Of a DNA stretch of 64,000 bases, positions 43,698-52,274 are shown piece after piece. The first letter of the stretch is position 1. Each line of letters starts with the position of its first letter. The stretch covers positions 50,232-114,231 of the forward strand of contig JADLAC010000010.1 of NCBI GenBank assembly GCA_020848435.1, written 5' to 3'. The notes beneath the pieces are model-generated. The model was not told where the DNA came from and made no database searches. It saw only the letters and a program-made list of their open reading frames with translations. The DNA is from Burkholderiales bacterium. Its GTDB lineage: Bacteria; Pseudomonadota; Gammaproteobacteria; Burkholderiales; WYBJ01. The position numbers were made by a program, and so were the translations under genes.

Positions 43698-44405
43698 TCA
43701 TCGCAGCGTGCTCGGCTTGATCGACAGCCACAGCCGCTTCGGCTGGCGCTCGACCCGCACACTATCCTGGGTCGGATTCATGCGGTAGGTGAGGAAGCAA
43801 CGATCGCGAGGATTCGACAGGACCTGTGGCCGAAACACGGCTGCGTTGGTGCCACGGCAGCGCGCCGAAGCCACGATTACGCCGTTCTGAGATTGCGCCT
43901 TGAGGTAACGCCCGAGCGCGTGGGTGAAGGAATAATCGCGCCGATCGACCAGGCGCCGTTCGCGTCTTTCCTTGCCGCGCAAGTCGAGGAGAATGGCGTC
44001 GCAGCGCGTATCGAGCACTCGGCGTTCGCCCTGGATCTCGCGATCCTCGCCGGCGAAACTATCCATCACGAAGCGATGCCAGTGAAATACGGTCTCGTAC
44101 ACGGTGGTTTCGAGCTCGATCGATCCGTACCAGATGCCATAGGCCAGACCATCGGAGAAGCGGGTCGCTTGGCCGTTGAAGCTGACGAACGGATAGGTGA
44201 CGACGGCGCCGTAGTCGAAGGGGCGGGTGACGAGCGGCGCGCTGCTCTCGATGAACCCTGCCGCCTCAGCTGCCATCGCGGTGCGCTGGTCGAGCGGATC
44301 CTGGGATAGATCGTCGAACAGGTTCTGGGCGAGCCGAATGCCCTTGATGTTACGCACCAGGTCGGCATGGAAATCGACCGCGTCGCGCAGCAGCTCCGTG
44401 AACAT
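43698..44405 (-). CDS. RES-domain toxin (NAD+ phosphorylase-type)
   Basis: A 235-residue RES-domain protein. The conserved Arg-Ser-Tyr-Glu elements are visible as RFSDGLAYGIWYGSIELETTVYE, with Trp-Tyr and Glu residues in the expected pocket. Other RES toxins degrade NAD+. It follows its putative antitoxin by 6 nt, so the two form a RES-Xre toxin-antitoxin operon. It is longer than minimal RES toxins because of a 60-residue N-terminal helical part. An alternative cellular role cannot be excluded. Confidence 0.87.
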   Translation of the reverse strand: MFTELLRDAVDFHADLVRNIKGIRLAQNLFDDLSQDPLDQRTAMAAEAAGFIESSAPLVTRPFDYGAVVTYPFVSFNGQATRFSDGLAYGIWYGSIELETTVYETVFHWHRFVMDSFAGEDREIQGERRVLDTRCDAILLDLRGKERRERRLVDRRDYSFTHALGRYLKAQSQNGVIVASARCRGTNAAVFRPQVLSNPRDRCFLTYRMNPTQDSVRVERQPKRLWLSIKPSTLR

Positions 44406-44411
44406 CGTACG

Positions 44412-44816
44412 TTATCGGCCGCGCTCGAAGTCGAGGTAGCGACGCACCGCCAGCAGGCCCTCGTAGCTCTGGGTCATGAGCTCGAGCGGCGTGCGATCGC
44501 CGAAGCGGCGATTGCGTGTGCTCACCCAGCGGTAGGCGAGGTCGCGATCGTGTGGGAAGGTGATGCGCAGCGCCTTGTGGATACCGAGCAGGTGGCCGGC
44601 GCGGGCGAGCAGATCGACGCTATCGCCCAGCGGCTCGCCGCGACGATAGCGCGCGACCGTGGCACGGGATTCACTGGACAGACCGAGCAGAGCGGCCTGG
44701 TCGGCCGCGGAAAGCTGCCAGTGATCGAGCAACTGTACGATCATGCGAGCGAGCCGCCCGCGGCTTGCCCGATCGTGCAGATTCAATGACGGAATGGGAT
44801 CGAGCACGGCGTTCAT
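44412..44816 (-). CDS. Xre/MbcA/ParS-type antitoxin
   Basis: A 134-residue antitoxin. Residues about 20-75 form a helix-turn-helix-like region (ADQAALLGLSSESRATVARYRRG). The C-terminal 60 residues form the MbcA/ParS toxin-binding domain ending DRTPLELMTQSYEGLLAVRRYL. It neutralises the RES toxin and should autoregulate through the dyad at 44837-44859. The start is set at ATG 44816 because AAGGAG lies 6 nt upstream. Confidence 0.88.
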   Translation of the reverse strand: MNAVLDPIPSLNLHDRASRGRLARMIVQLLDHWQLSAADQAALLGLSSESRATVARYRRGEPLGDSVDLLARAGHLLGIHKALRITFPHDRDLAYRWVSTRNRRFGDRTPLELMTQSYEGLLAVRRYLDFERGR

Positions 44817-44836
44817 GGTCGACTCCTTGGGTATCA

Positions 44837-44859
44837 ATTGCTACGCAGTATGTAGCAAT
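44837..44859. promoter_or_regulatory. Toxin-antitoxin operator dyad
   Basis: ATTGCTAC, 7 nt, GTAGCAAT: a perfect 8-bp inverted repeat 20 bp upstream of the antitoxin start. It overlaps a possible -10 (CATACT on the minus strand, with TTGCCC 17 bp upstream). Classic layout for autoregulation. Confidence 0.6.
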
Positions 44860-44990
44860 CGGGACAAAGGGGCAAGCGCGTCGCCAAGGAACTGCAGGCT
44901 AACGCCCGCTATGAGATCGCCGGGAGCCGCGCCGAGCCGAGGCCGCGCCAGCCTGGCCTTCAGCGGCAGAACTGGGGACATACGGGAGAT

Positions 44991-45050
44991 AGACCACGAT
45001 TCCGGTGGGGTATGATCAACATGCTCAACGAGCGTTGGAAAACGTGGTCT
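44991..45050. repeat. Dispersed inverted-repeat element, copy 1
   Basis: Arms AGACCACG.TT.. (from 44991) and AAACGTGGTCT (45040-45050) around a roughly 40-nt core containing AACAT. A related copy lies at 47666-47720 on the other side of the restriction-modification genes, and a third at 62554-62611. Confidence 0.55.
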
Positions 45051-45064
45051 GACAGCGGTCAGAC
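45047..45064. terminator. 7-bp hairpin GTCTGAC/GTCAGAC
   Basis: GTCTGAC, loop AGCG, GTCAGAC, overlapping the end of repeat copy 1 and 50 bp downstream of the endonuclease gene. Possible terminator for the R-M operon. Confidence 0.45.
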
Positions 45065-45113
45065 ATTTGTCGAGAGCGCAGCCCCCGGTCCCACCGCAAT
45101 GGTCGCATGGCAA

Positions 45114-46070
45114 TCAGCGTGGTTCATAGGGACCTAGGAATCGCGCGCCGTTGAAATGGATCAAGTGCGATGGAGCATCGGCAATCCAAACTTCGGTTTC
45201 CCATGCAATCAGACCGAGGTAGCGGCTCATGGTCGCTCGATTGGGAAACGCCGTGACGTAGACCAGCCCGGCTTTGGACCCGGCAAACAGGCGCGCAAGC
45301 TCTTGATGGCGTTTGCTGTCGACCGGTCCGTGGCTGGTCACGGATTCCACCAGTAGTAGCCAATCCCGGTTGGTGTAGTGAAGCACTACGTCCGGCATCT
45401 TCCCGTGTGAATCCACGGAGACGCCGAGCGAGGCGAGAAGCGGCGCGTCGAAGTAGCCGGACTTGTCGCCGGTGTCGCCGACGTAGATCAGCACGCTGCC
45501 GGGGGCGAATCGCGGTGCGAAATCTTCAACGACGGCGCGCATCAGCTCGCTGTGCTCTCCCGGGCTGAGCATGATTCGCTGCCCTGCCACAACCTGGACC
45601 GGCACAAGATTCTGCTCGCGCTCGCGCGCATAGCGAGCGACCAGCGTGTCACGCCGCGAGAGGTATGCCGCGAGCGCGTTGTGCCACGACCTGCTGCCGA
45701 AGGTGCGCAGCAGCGCGAGGGCTTCCGGTTCGATCCGGTATACCGCCTTTGGGCTATTGACGGGCCGATCCGGCTTGTCCGGGTTGTAGAGCACGATTCC
45801 GGCGTCGCAGAATTGGTGCATGGTCTGCCGGCGGAACGTCTCGCGCGTGTTTGGCGCGTAGTCCTTGCCGTAGTGCTCGCGCGCCCAATCCATTATCGGC
45901 GTTATGCCCATCAGCGGGTCCGCGGCATTGCGCCACGCTCTGCGGGGTATCATGTTGAGTAGCGCCAGCAGGCAGAGCGCTGATCGTTCGTTTTGCTGGG
46001 CGCGAGGCAGACCAAGGGCGACAATGATCTGCTCGGCCTGCTCGATACGATCGTCCGGCCGCGCGGTCAT
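45114..46070 (-). CDS. PstI/BsuBI-family type II restriction endonuclease
   Basis: A 318-residue endonuclease; PstI and BsuBI are of similar length. N-terminal DNA-binding region with a winged-helix-like part (residues 30-110), then the catalytic region IYVGDTGDKSGYFDAPLLASLG and PDVVLHYTNRDWLLLVESVT (PD...E-x-T variant) with SHGPVDSKRHQEL. Prototypes cut CTGCAG, so that is the expected site. The start ATG overlaps the methyltransferase stop (TAATG), so the two are translationally coupled. Base composition is visibly less GC-rich than its neighbours, suggesting transfer. Confidence 0.88.
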   Translation of the reverse strand: MTARPDDRIEQAEQIIVALGLPRAQQNERSALCLLALLNMIPRRAWRNAADPLMGITPIMDWAREHYGKDYAPNTRETFRRQTMHQFCDAGIVLYNPDKPDRPVNSPKAVYRIEPEALALLRTFGSRSWHNALAAYLSRRDTLVARYAREREQNLVPVQVVAGQRIMLSPGEHSELMRAVVEDFAPRFAPGSVLIYVGDTGDKSGYFDAPLLASLGVSVDSHGKMPDVVLHYTNRDWLLLVESVTSHGPVDSKRHQELARLFAGSKAGLVYVTAFPNRATMSRYLGLIAWETEVWIADAPSHLIHFNGARFLGPYEPR

Positions 46071-47557
46071 TACGTAAGGGACGCAAGGCGCGCGTCGATG
46101 GTCATCGGATCGAGGGCCGTCTGCGCCATTGCCCATCGGCCGAGGGCAATCAGCGCATCACGGGGCGGATACTTCATTAGCTTGAGGTCGGTCGCATTGA
46201 CTTGCGTGTGGCCGCTGAACCGGCGGAAGTGCTCATCGGCAGCTGTGGAATTCAGGAAGGCCGCCAGTCCGTGGGCGAGCTGTGCCGGAAGCCCATGCCG
46301 GTCCTCATGAAAGACATTGAGATGGTTTTCCAGGCCGACGACGTGCGGATTGCCGATGCTCTCCGAAGATAGAACGCTGGCGACGATTCGACGCCTCTCC
46401 TCCTTCGAGGAAAAGCGCCTTACGATGCAATAGAAGCCGGACGGGTACAGCCAGCGTTGCGTCTGGTCGTTCCTCACGATGGCGTTTGGCTTCTTGCTGT
46501 CCGGGATCGGCCAGCGCACCGACGAACCCGAGAAGTGCCCCGGATAGAGCAACGGGACCGTCCCCGCTTCCGGCATCCGACGAAGATGCTCGCGCAGCCT
46601 GAAATCTACCACCGGCCCCGTTGAAACCCTCACCCCGATGTCGTGCAGGCTGTGGCGCACCTGCGCCAAGGCGTCGCAAGCGCTCGGCTCCTGCGACGTT
46701 GGGACATGGATGAAACGCTCCGGATCGCCGGGAATCACAATCCGCTCAAACGGGTGGTCGTGGCTCGCAAGGTCGAAGAACGTGTCGTCCGTTGATGTCG
46801 ATACTGTGACGCGACCCTGTGTCGCATCGCGTTCCAGGAGAAGGATGATGTTTTCCTGCAGCACCTGGTCGTCTTTGAATGCGCTATCGCGCTTGTCGAA
46901 GAGGTGCATGTGCCGTATCGCCGTGCGAGCCAGAACGAAACCTCGAAACGGGCGGTAATAGGGGCCATTGCAAAAGCTGCGCGGCATAATCGCTACCAGG
47001 TGTCCGCCCGGGCGCATCATTGCCACGGCAAGCGCGACGAACGCCGAATAGAGGTTTACCGTCTCGATGCCGACCTGGCGCAGCAGTAGCCGGTAGCTCG
47101 ATCCACTGTTGATCTTCTTGTAGGGCGGATTCAGGATCGCGTGTGTGAAGCACGCTTGTCGTCCGAATTGGAGCGCATTGACGGCGTTCTCGATGAAGTC
47201 GCCGCCGTGCAGCTCGACCGTCATGGGAATGCGGCCGGAGTACCTGTTCAGGTTTTCCCCAAGATGTGCGCGGAGCCGATCATCCAGTTCGTGCGCGACG
47301 ACGCCGACAGTAGCGAACTGATCGGCCCATCGGTCGAGGAACGCCGCGGTCAGCGAACCGACGCCGGCACCCGCATCGAGTAGGAGGCAACTCGAGCCCG
47401 ACGGCTGCGGGAAGAGCGATGCCATGAAGCGCGCCACTGGCAGAGGCGTCATGAATTGCCCAAGCTCGGACTTCCGCTTTCGGCTGGTGCCGGACGCCAC
47501 GACCCGACGCAAGTCGTCGACGTGCTCCAGCGATGTGTTTGTCGTGCTCGCTGACAT
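46070..47557 (-). CDS. DNA adenine-N6 methyltransferase (PstI/BsuBI-type R-M system)
   Basis: A 495-residue class I methyltransferase. Motif X-like region KSELGQFMTPLPVARFMASL, motif I LLLDAGAGVGSLTAAFLD, catalytic motif IV NPPY (ILNPPYKKINSGSSYR), then a long C-terminal target-recognition half. The gamma-type order fits PstI/BsuBI methyltransferases that modify adenine in CTGCAG. It lies upstream of and overlaps the endonuclease, so protection is made first. It is flanked by dispersed repeats. Confidence 0.88.
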   Translation of the reverse strand: MSASTTNTSLEHVDDLRRVVASGTSRKRKSELGQFMTPLPVARFMASLFPQPSGSSCLLLDAGAGVGSLTAAFLDRWADQFATVGVVAHELDDRLRAHLGENLNRYSGRIPMTVELHGGDFIENAVNALQFGRQACFTHAILNPPYKKINSGSSYRLLLRQVGIETVNLYSAFVALAVAMMRPGGHLVAIMPRSFCNGPYYRPFRGFVLARTAIRHMHLFDKRDSAFKDDQVLQENIILLLERDATQGRVTVSTSTDDTFFDLASHDHPFERIVIPGDPERFIHVPTSQEPSACDALAQVRHSLHDIGVRVSTGPVVDFRLREHLRRMPEAGTVPLLYPGHFSGSSVRWPIPDSKKPNAIVRNDQTQRWLYPSGFYCIVRRFSSKEERRRIVASVLSSESIGNPHVVGLENHLNVFHEDRHGLPAQLAHGLAAFLNSTAADEHFRRFSGHTQVNATDLKLMKYPPRDALIALGRWAMAQTALDPMTIDARLASLT

Positions 47558-47665
47558 GGCTATTGCGTTCTCCGGCCGTCGCGTTCACCCCAACCCTTGT
47601 GGGGCTCGGCCGGCTTAGTGCTTGAGTAGTCCATTTTCTATCAACATCGGGGACAGACCAGGGAC

Positions 47666-47720
47666 AGACCACGGTTTCGGGTCCGGCATGAACATCTTCG
47701 AGAGCGCAGAAAACGTGGTC
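47666..47720. repeat. Dispersed inverted-repeat element, copy 2
   Basis: Arms AGACCACGGTTT (47666-47677) and AAACGTGGTC (47711-47720), with core containing AACATCTTCGAG. A partial extra arm (GGGACAGACC) precedes it. Same layout as the copies at 44991 and 62554. Confidence 0.55.
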
Positions 47721-47736
47721 GGTCCCCGGTTTGCCT

Positions 47737-48441
47737 CTAGAACCGCAGCTCGCCTTCCGGCGCACGCTGTGCCGTCTGGGTGTCGGCCTCGATGAGGCTC
47801 GGATCGTCGTTGCGCGCATTGTTCACGCGCAGGCCGACCGGGTAGGCCAGCATGTGCTCGGAGGCAAGCGGTCGCAGCAGCGCGGGCAGCGAGGCCGGGT
47901 CGGGATGGTCGGGATCGAGCCAGTGGCTGTAGTCGGCCGCGGTCAAGATCGCGGGCATGCGGTCGTGCAAGCCGCGCATGAGGCTGTTCGCAGCGGTGGT
48001 GATGATGGCGCACGATGCGACCACGCCCGAGGGGCCTTGCCAGTATTCATACAGCGCGGCCAAACCGAACAGCTCGTCCGCGCGCGGCCGGATGTAGAAC
48101 GGCTGCTTGTGGCCCGCGCTGCCCTGCCATTCGTAGAAGCCGTCGGCCGGGACGATACAGCGCCGCCACCGCAGCGCATTGCGAAAAGCCGGCTTCTCGG
48201 CCAGGTGCTCGGCGCGGGCGTTCACGAGCCGCAGCGCGATCGCGGGGCTCTTGCTCCAGGCCGGGATCAGGCCCCACTGGAACAGGCTCGCGCTGCGCAC
48301 GTGTCTCGAGTCGGCGCGTATGGCGACGATCGCTGCCGCGGGCGCGATGTTGTAGCGCGGCGCGACCTCGAACGGCTGCGCCAGGCCGAATTGCAGCGCG
48401 ACCACGTGCGCGTTGCTATGGAGCGAGAAGCGCCCGCACAT
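47737..48441 (-). CDS. SRAP/YedK-HMCES-type SOS response-associated peptidase
   Basis: A 234-residue protein starting MCGRFS. Cys2 becomes the N-terminal nucleophile after Met removal and crosslinks to abasic sites in single-stranded DNA. Other hallmarks: RYNIAPAAAI, LVNARAEHLAEKP, RRCIVPADGFYEWQG, and HDRMPAIL (catalytic His). The C-terminus ends about 40 residues after the core. Its role is to protect abasic sites. The frame is open upstream of MCGRF, but Cys2 must be near-terminal, which fixes the start. Confidence 0.92.
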   Translation of the reverse strand: MCGRFSLHSNAHVVALQFGLAQPFEVAPRYNIAPAAAIVAIRADSRHVRSASLFQWGLIPAWSKSPAIALRLVNARAEHLAEKPAFRNALRWRRCIVPADGFYEWQGSAGHKQPFYIRPRADELFGLAALYEYWQGPSGVVASCAIITTAANSLMRGLHDRMPAILTAADYSHWLDPDHPDPASLPALLRPLASEHMLAYPVGLRVNNARNDDPSLIEADTQTAQRAPEGELRF

Positions 48442-48869
48442 CGCTGCTACGAAGCCGCCAGCTTGCGCGCCAGCGCAAACCTTGCGGTCGAGTGTCGCCG
48501 CGACGCAATCGACCAGGGAGAGCCTTGCGCCGCCATTACTGTTGCACCTTGTCCTGCACCATGCGCGTGTTATCGCGGGCGAGGTCGTCAGTCTGACACG
48601 CAATATCCATGGCGGCCCCACTGCGGCAATCCTGGGTTGGTCGGCTAGCGCGCGCGCTAGCCGCGCTGCTCGTGATGATACCTGCACGCCGGTCCCGAGC
48701 GGGCGGCTGTCCACGACATGCTGCCGATGCGCTCGCGGGCGCGTAGAATCGGTGCAAGCCACGCTCTGCTTTTCGCGGCCAGGGTCGCTTGCATCCGAAG
48801 CTCTCGGGTAGAGTGCGATCGGTGCCGCCGGGCGACACCGGCGCGTTGTCCAACGGAGGGGACATAGTC
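48442..48869. other. Divergent intergenic region of about 430 bp
   Basis: Between the SRAP and a Bug gene. Only unsupported short frames, no recognised gene. It presumably holds two divergent promoters, but no clear -10/-35 pairs. Confidence 0.45.
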
Positions 48870-49847
48870 ATGCGTCATGCAACTCGCAAACTGCTGGGGC
48901 TCGGCTCGACCCTGATGCTCTTTCCCATGCTCGCCTTGGGACAGGCCGACGGCTATCCGAGCAAGCCCGTACGCCTGCTCGTCGGCTTCACGGCGGGCAG
49001 CGCGACCGACGTCACGGCGCGGATTTACGCGCAGAAGCTGAGCGAAGCGCTCGGTAGCACGGTCGCGGTGGAGAACGTGCCGGGCGTCGGCGGCGCGCTC
49101 GCCGGCGGCCGCGTGGCCAAATCGCCGCCGGACGGCTACACCCTCTTCTACGGTGCGAACGGCGCCATGACGGTCGCGCCCAGCCTGTTCGCCAAGATGC
49201 CGATGGATCCCGTTGCGGATTTCATCCCCGTGATTCAGCTTCTCTCGATGCCGAGCATCCTGGCCGCGAACAATCACCTGCCGGTGAAAGACGTGAAGGA
49301 GCTCGTGGCGCTCGCCAAGCGCCGGCCTGGCGAGCTTTCGTACGCGACACCCGGCACGGGCACGCCGCAGAATATCGCCGGCGAGCTGCTGAAGCTCACG
49401 GCCAAGGTGGACATCACGCACGTGCCCTACAAGGGCGCCGTGATGACCGACGTGATCGGCGGGCGCGTAACGCTCACCATACAGAACGCGGGCGCCATTC
49501 TGCCGGTGATGCGTGACGGGCGGTTGCGCGGGCTGGCCGTCACATCGCTCAAGCGCTCGTCCATCATGCCGGAGCTTCCGACCTTGGCAGAATCCGGCTT
49601 TCCGGGATTCGAGGCGTTGTCCTGGTTCGCCGTGTTCGCGCCGGCCGGCACGCCGGCGGCGATCGTCGACAAGCTCTACCAGGAATCGTCGAAGATTCTC
49701 GCCCAGCCGGATACGCGGGCCCGCTACGCCGAGCTCGCGCTGGACATCACCGGCATCAACGGGACGAAGCTCGCCGAAATCGTGAAGACCGACACCGCGA
49801 AGTGGGCGCGGGTGATCAAGGCGGCGAACATTCCGCCCGCGCAATGA
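48870..49847 (+). CDS. Bug/TctC-family receptor (4)
   Basis: A 325-residue binding protein. Signal peptide 1-25 (MLALGQA), then SKPVRLLVGFTAGSATDVTA, VAVENVPGVGGALAGG and ITHVPYKGAVMTDVIG. GGAGGGG Shine-Dalgarno about 8 nt upstream of ATG. It forms a tandem with the next Bug gene. No catabolic enzymes directly adjoin, so the ligand cannot be inferred. Confidence 0.92.
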   Translation: MRHATRKLLGLGSTLMLFPMLALGQADGYPSKPVRLLVGFTAGSATDVTARIYAQKLSEALGSTVAVENVPGVGGALAGGRVAKSPPDGYTLFYGANGAMTVAPSLFAKMPMDPVADFIPVIQLLSMPSILAANNHLPVKDVKELVALAKRRPGELSYATPGTGTPQNIAGELLKLTAKVDITHVPYKGAVMTDVIGGRVTLTIQNAGAILPVMRDGRLRGLAVTSLKRSSIMPELPTLAESGFPGFEALSWFAVFAPAGTPAAIVDKLYQESSKILAQPDTRARYAELALDITGINGTKLAEIVKTDTAKWARVIKAANIPPAQ

Positions 49848-50004
49848 CGGCAGCGAGCAACGCGCTCGCATGCCGCCGCGGAACACTGGCTTCGACCGCG
49901 GCAGCGAGCGCGAGGTCGCGGCCGCGCGCTGCGTGCGAACCGGCGCGACGATGATGGGCAGAGACGCGCTGCAATCCCGCGCGCATCCGAAGGAGAAGAT
50001 GACA

Positions 50005-50979
50005 ATGCGTTTGAAGCTGGCATTAGCGGCTGCCTGGGCGGCAGGACTCGGCGTTGCCGCCGCCCCGGCGACGGCCCAGGATTTTCCCAACCGCGCGGTG
50101 CGCATGATCGTGCCCTACGGTCCGGGCGGCATCACGGACATCGTCGCCCGTACCATCGCGCCCGGCATGAGCGAGGATCTGGGCCAGCAGGTGGTGGTCG
50201 AGAATCGCGCGGGCGGCGCGGCCATTCCGGGCTTCGACCTGGTCGCCAAGTCCAAGCCCGACGGCTATACCATCGTCGCCGCCACCACGGCGCTCGCGGC
50301 GCAGCCCATTCTCTTCCGCAAGCTGCCGTACCAGGCCGAGCGCGATTTCACGCCGATCAACCTGGTCATCGTCTCGCCGACCGTCCTCGTGGTCCATCCG
50401 TCGCTGCCGGCGCGCTCGGTCAAGCAGTTGATCTCGCTGGCGAAGCTGCGACCCGGCGCGCTCAGCTACGGCTCGGCCGGCAACGGCAGCGACAATCACC
50501 TGACTTCCGAGGTGTTCAAGAACGCGGCCGGCATCGATGCGCTGCACGTGCCCTACAAGGGCGGCGGCGCGGTGATGACCGATCTCGCAGCGGGCCAGAT
50601 CGGCTTCGTCTTCGCCACCATACCGTCGGCGCACGGCTTCATCGCCGCGGGACGGCTGCGGCCGCTCGCGGTCAGCGGCAGCAAGCGCAACGTCGCCTAC
50701 CCGGAGGTGCCGACCGTGGCGGAGGCGGGTCTGCCCGGCTTCAACGTCAACGCCTGGCTGGGACTGCTCGGTCCGGCCGGGATGGCTTCGGCGCTGACCG
50801 AGCGCCTGCACGCGGCGACGGCCAAGACGTTACAGCGTCCCGAGGTCGCCAAGCGGCTGGTCTCCCTGGGCGCGGAAGTGGTCGGCGGCGGGCCGGCGCA
50901 GATGGCCGCGCACCTGAAGAGCGAAATGGAGCGCTGGGCGAAGCTCGCCCAGAAAGTGAAGTTCACGCCGGCGGACTGA
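50005..50979 (+). CDS. Bug/TctC-family receptor (5)
   Basis: A 324-residue periplasmic binding protein, separated from receptor 4 by about 155 bp. Signal peptide ending ATAQ, then RAVRMIVPYGPGGITDIVAR, VVVENRAGGAAIPGFD and LHVPYKGGGAVMTDLA. ATG 50005 is favoured over ATG 49999 because AAGGAG sits 10 nt upstream. It is similar in layout to the other four receptors but clearly divergent in sequence, consistent with an expanded receptor family. Confidence 0.92.
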   Translation: MRLKLALAAAWAAGLGVAAAPATAQDFPNRAVRMIVPYGPGGITDIVARTIAPGMSEDLGQQVVVENRAGGAAIPGFDLVAKSKPDGYTIVAATTALAAQPILFRKLPYQAERDFTPINLVIVSPTVLVVHPSLPARSVKQLISLAKLRPGALSYGSAGNGSDNHLTSEVFKNAAGIDALHVPYKGGGAVMTDLAAGQIGFVFATIPSAHGFIAAGRLRPLAVSGSKRNVAYPEVPTVAEAGLPGFNVNAWLGLLGPAGMASALTERLHAATAKTLQRPEVAKRLVSLGAEVVGGGPAQMAAHLKSEMERWAKLAQKVKFTPAD

Positions 50980-51038
50980 CGCTCGGGCGGCGTTCGCGCA
51001 AGTACCATTGCGTGCCGCCGGCGGTTGCGCTCGACTCA

Positions 51039-51059
51039 GCGCGCGCCATAGGCGCGCGC
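51039..51059. terminator. 9-bp hairpin between convergent genes
   Basis: Stem GCGCGCGCC / GGCGCGCGC around loop ATA, between receptor 5 (stop 50979) and the minus-strand gene stopping at 51064. Probable bidirectional terminator, no T run. Confidence 0.5.
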
Positions 51060-51063
51060 CGGC

Positions 51064-51393
51064 TTACTGCTTCTCCGCGGGCCGGGGTTGCACTTTCTCC
51101 AGCGCCGCGGTGGCGCTTTCCCAGCGTTTGCGCGCCTCCAGTGCGCGCGCTTGCGCTTCCTTCGCGCGCAGATGCGCCGCCGCCGACTGCTTGCCAAGCT
51201 TGGTGATCTGCTGCTGGAGCTGCGCGATCTCGGCGTCGTAACCCTTGGCTTCGGCTTGCGCTTGCTGCGCATCGTGACCCGCCTGCTGCATCTCGCGGTA
51301 GGCGAAGCTCGCGCGCTGTTGCAACAGGTGCGCATCCTGCGCGAGCGCAGCGGTTGCGACCGAAACGATCAATACGGCGATGGGCAGGCGCAT
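51064..51393 (-). CDS. Secreted coiled-coil hypothetical protein
   Basis: A 109-residue protein with a signal peptide (1-19, ending ATAALAQ) and a long heptad-rich helix rich in Gln, Ala, Glu and Arg (residues 20-100), so a periplasmic coiled coil is likely. There is no catalytic motif and it is not a recognised family. It starts 35 bp after the transporter gene that precedes it on the minus strand, so the two may share a transcript. Confidence 0.65.
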   Translation of the reverse strand: MRLPIAVLIVSVATAALAQDAHLLQQRASFAYREMQQAGHDAQQAQAEAKGYDAEIAQLQQQITKLGKQSAAAHLRAKEAQARALEARKRWESATAALEKVQPRPAEKQ

Positions 51394-51427
51394 CGAGGCT
51401 CCTTACGCTCGGCGCGGTTCGGGTCTT

Positions 51428-52150
51428 TCAACCGCCGAGCTTGAACGGGTTGAAATCGGTGCGGCGATCGTAATAGTCCTCGCGCTCGGCGCGTTTCAAC
51501 GCCGCGACGATTCGATAGGTGAGGGGCGTGAACAGGATTTCGACGCACACCTTGCCGATGAACTGCGCCAGCATCACCTTGGGCAGCAGCTCGCTCGGGA
51601 TGAGGCCGCCGCCATAGAAAGCCAGTGGGTAGAACAGCGCCGAATCCACGCCCTCGCCCAAGATGGTCGAGCCGATGGTGCGGGTCCACAGCCAGCGCCC
51701 GGCGGTGGCGACTTTCATCTTGGCGAGCACGTACGAGTTCACGAATTCGCCGCACAGAAACGCGATCAGCGACGCCAGCGCGATGCGCCAGGTGGAGCCG
51801 AACGCGATTTCGTACGCCGCTTGGTTCTGCCAACCGGGCGCGGGCGGCAATGCGACCACCACTGCCGCCATGAAGGAGGCGAAGATCAGGGCGCCGAAGC
51901 CCGCCCAGATCACCTTGCGTGCGCGCGCGTAGCCGTAGACCTCGGTGAGGATGTCGCCGAATACATAGGAGATGGGAAAGAACAGGATACCCGCGCCGAA
52001 CGATACCGCGCCGAGCAAGGGCAGGTCGAGCTGGGCGATCTTGGCCGGCCCCACCAGGTTCGAACACAGCAGCACCGCCACGAAGGCGGCCATGACGAGA
52101 TCGTAGTAGCGGTAGGCGGGACGGGCGGCGCGCGTCGTCATTGTTGTCAT
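51428..52150 (-). CDS. yhhQ: Queuosine precursor transporter YhhQ (VUT/DUF165 family)
   Basis: A 240-residue integral membrane protein with about six helices. Family signatures: FFPISYVFGDILTEVYGYARARK, GWQNQAAYEIAFGSTWRIALAS and FLCGEFVNSYVLAKMKV. In E. coli YhhQ imports preQ0/preQ1 for queuosine synthesis of tRNA. Length and motif order are typical. The stop lies 35 bp before the small coiled-coil gene. No queuosine synthesis genes in the window. Confidence 0.92.
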   Translation of the reverse strand: MTTMTTRAARPAYRYYDLVMAAFVAVLLCSNLVGPAKIAQLDLPLLGAVSFGAGILFFPISYVFGDILTEVYGYARARKVIWAGFGALIFASFMAAVVVALPPAPGWQNQAAYEIAFGSTWRIALASLIAFLCGEFVNSYVLAKMKVATAGRWLWTRTIGSTILGEGVDSALFYPLAFYGGGLIPSELLPKVMLAQFIGKVCVEILFTPLTYRIVAALKRAEREDYYDRRTDFNPFKLGG

Positions 52151-52274
52151 CGCGTCGCGATGCTACCGGCAGGCCGGTGCGAACGCAATTCGAACGGCAG
52201 GCTCCGATTGCGCGCAGCACGCGCGCCGGCGAGCCTCGCTGCCGCGCCGCGTGCGGCGCCACCCCTCATGCGGC

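Noticed and set aside
48536..48871. Minus-strand open frame between SRAP and Bug receptor 4
   Set aside because: Low-complexity arginine-rich composition, no ribosome binding site and no family similarity. It overlaps the receptor's leader.
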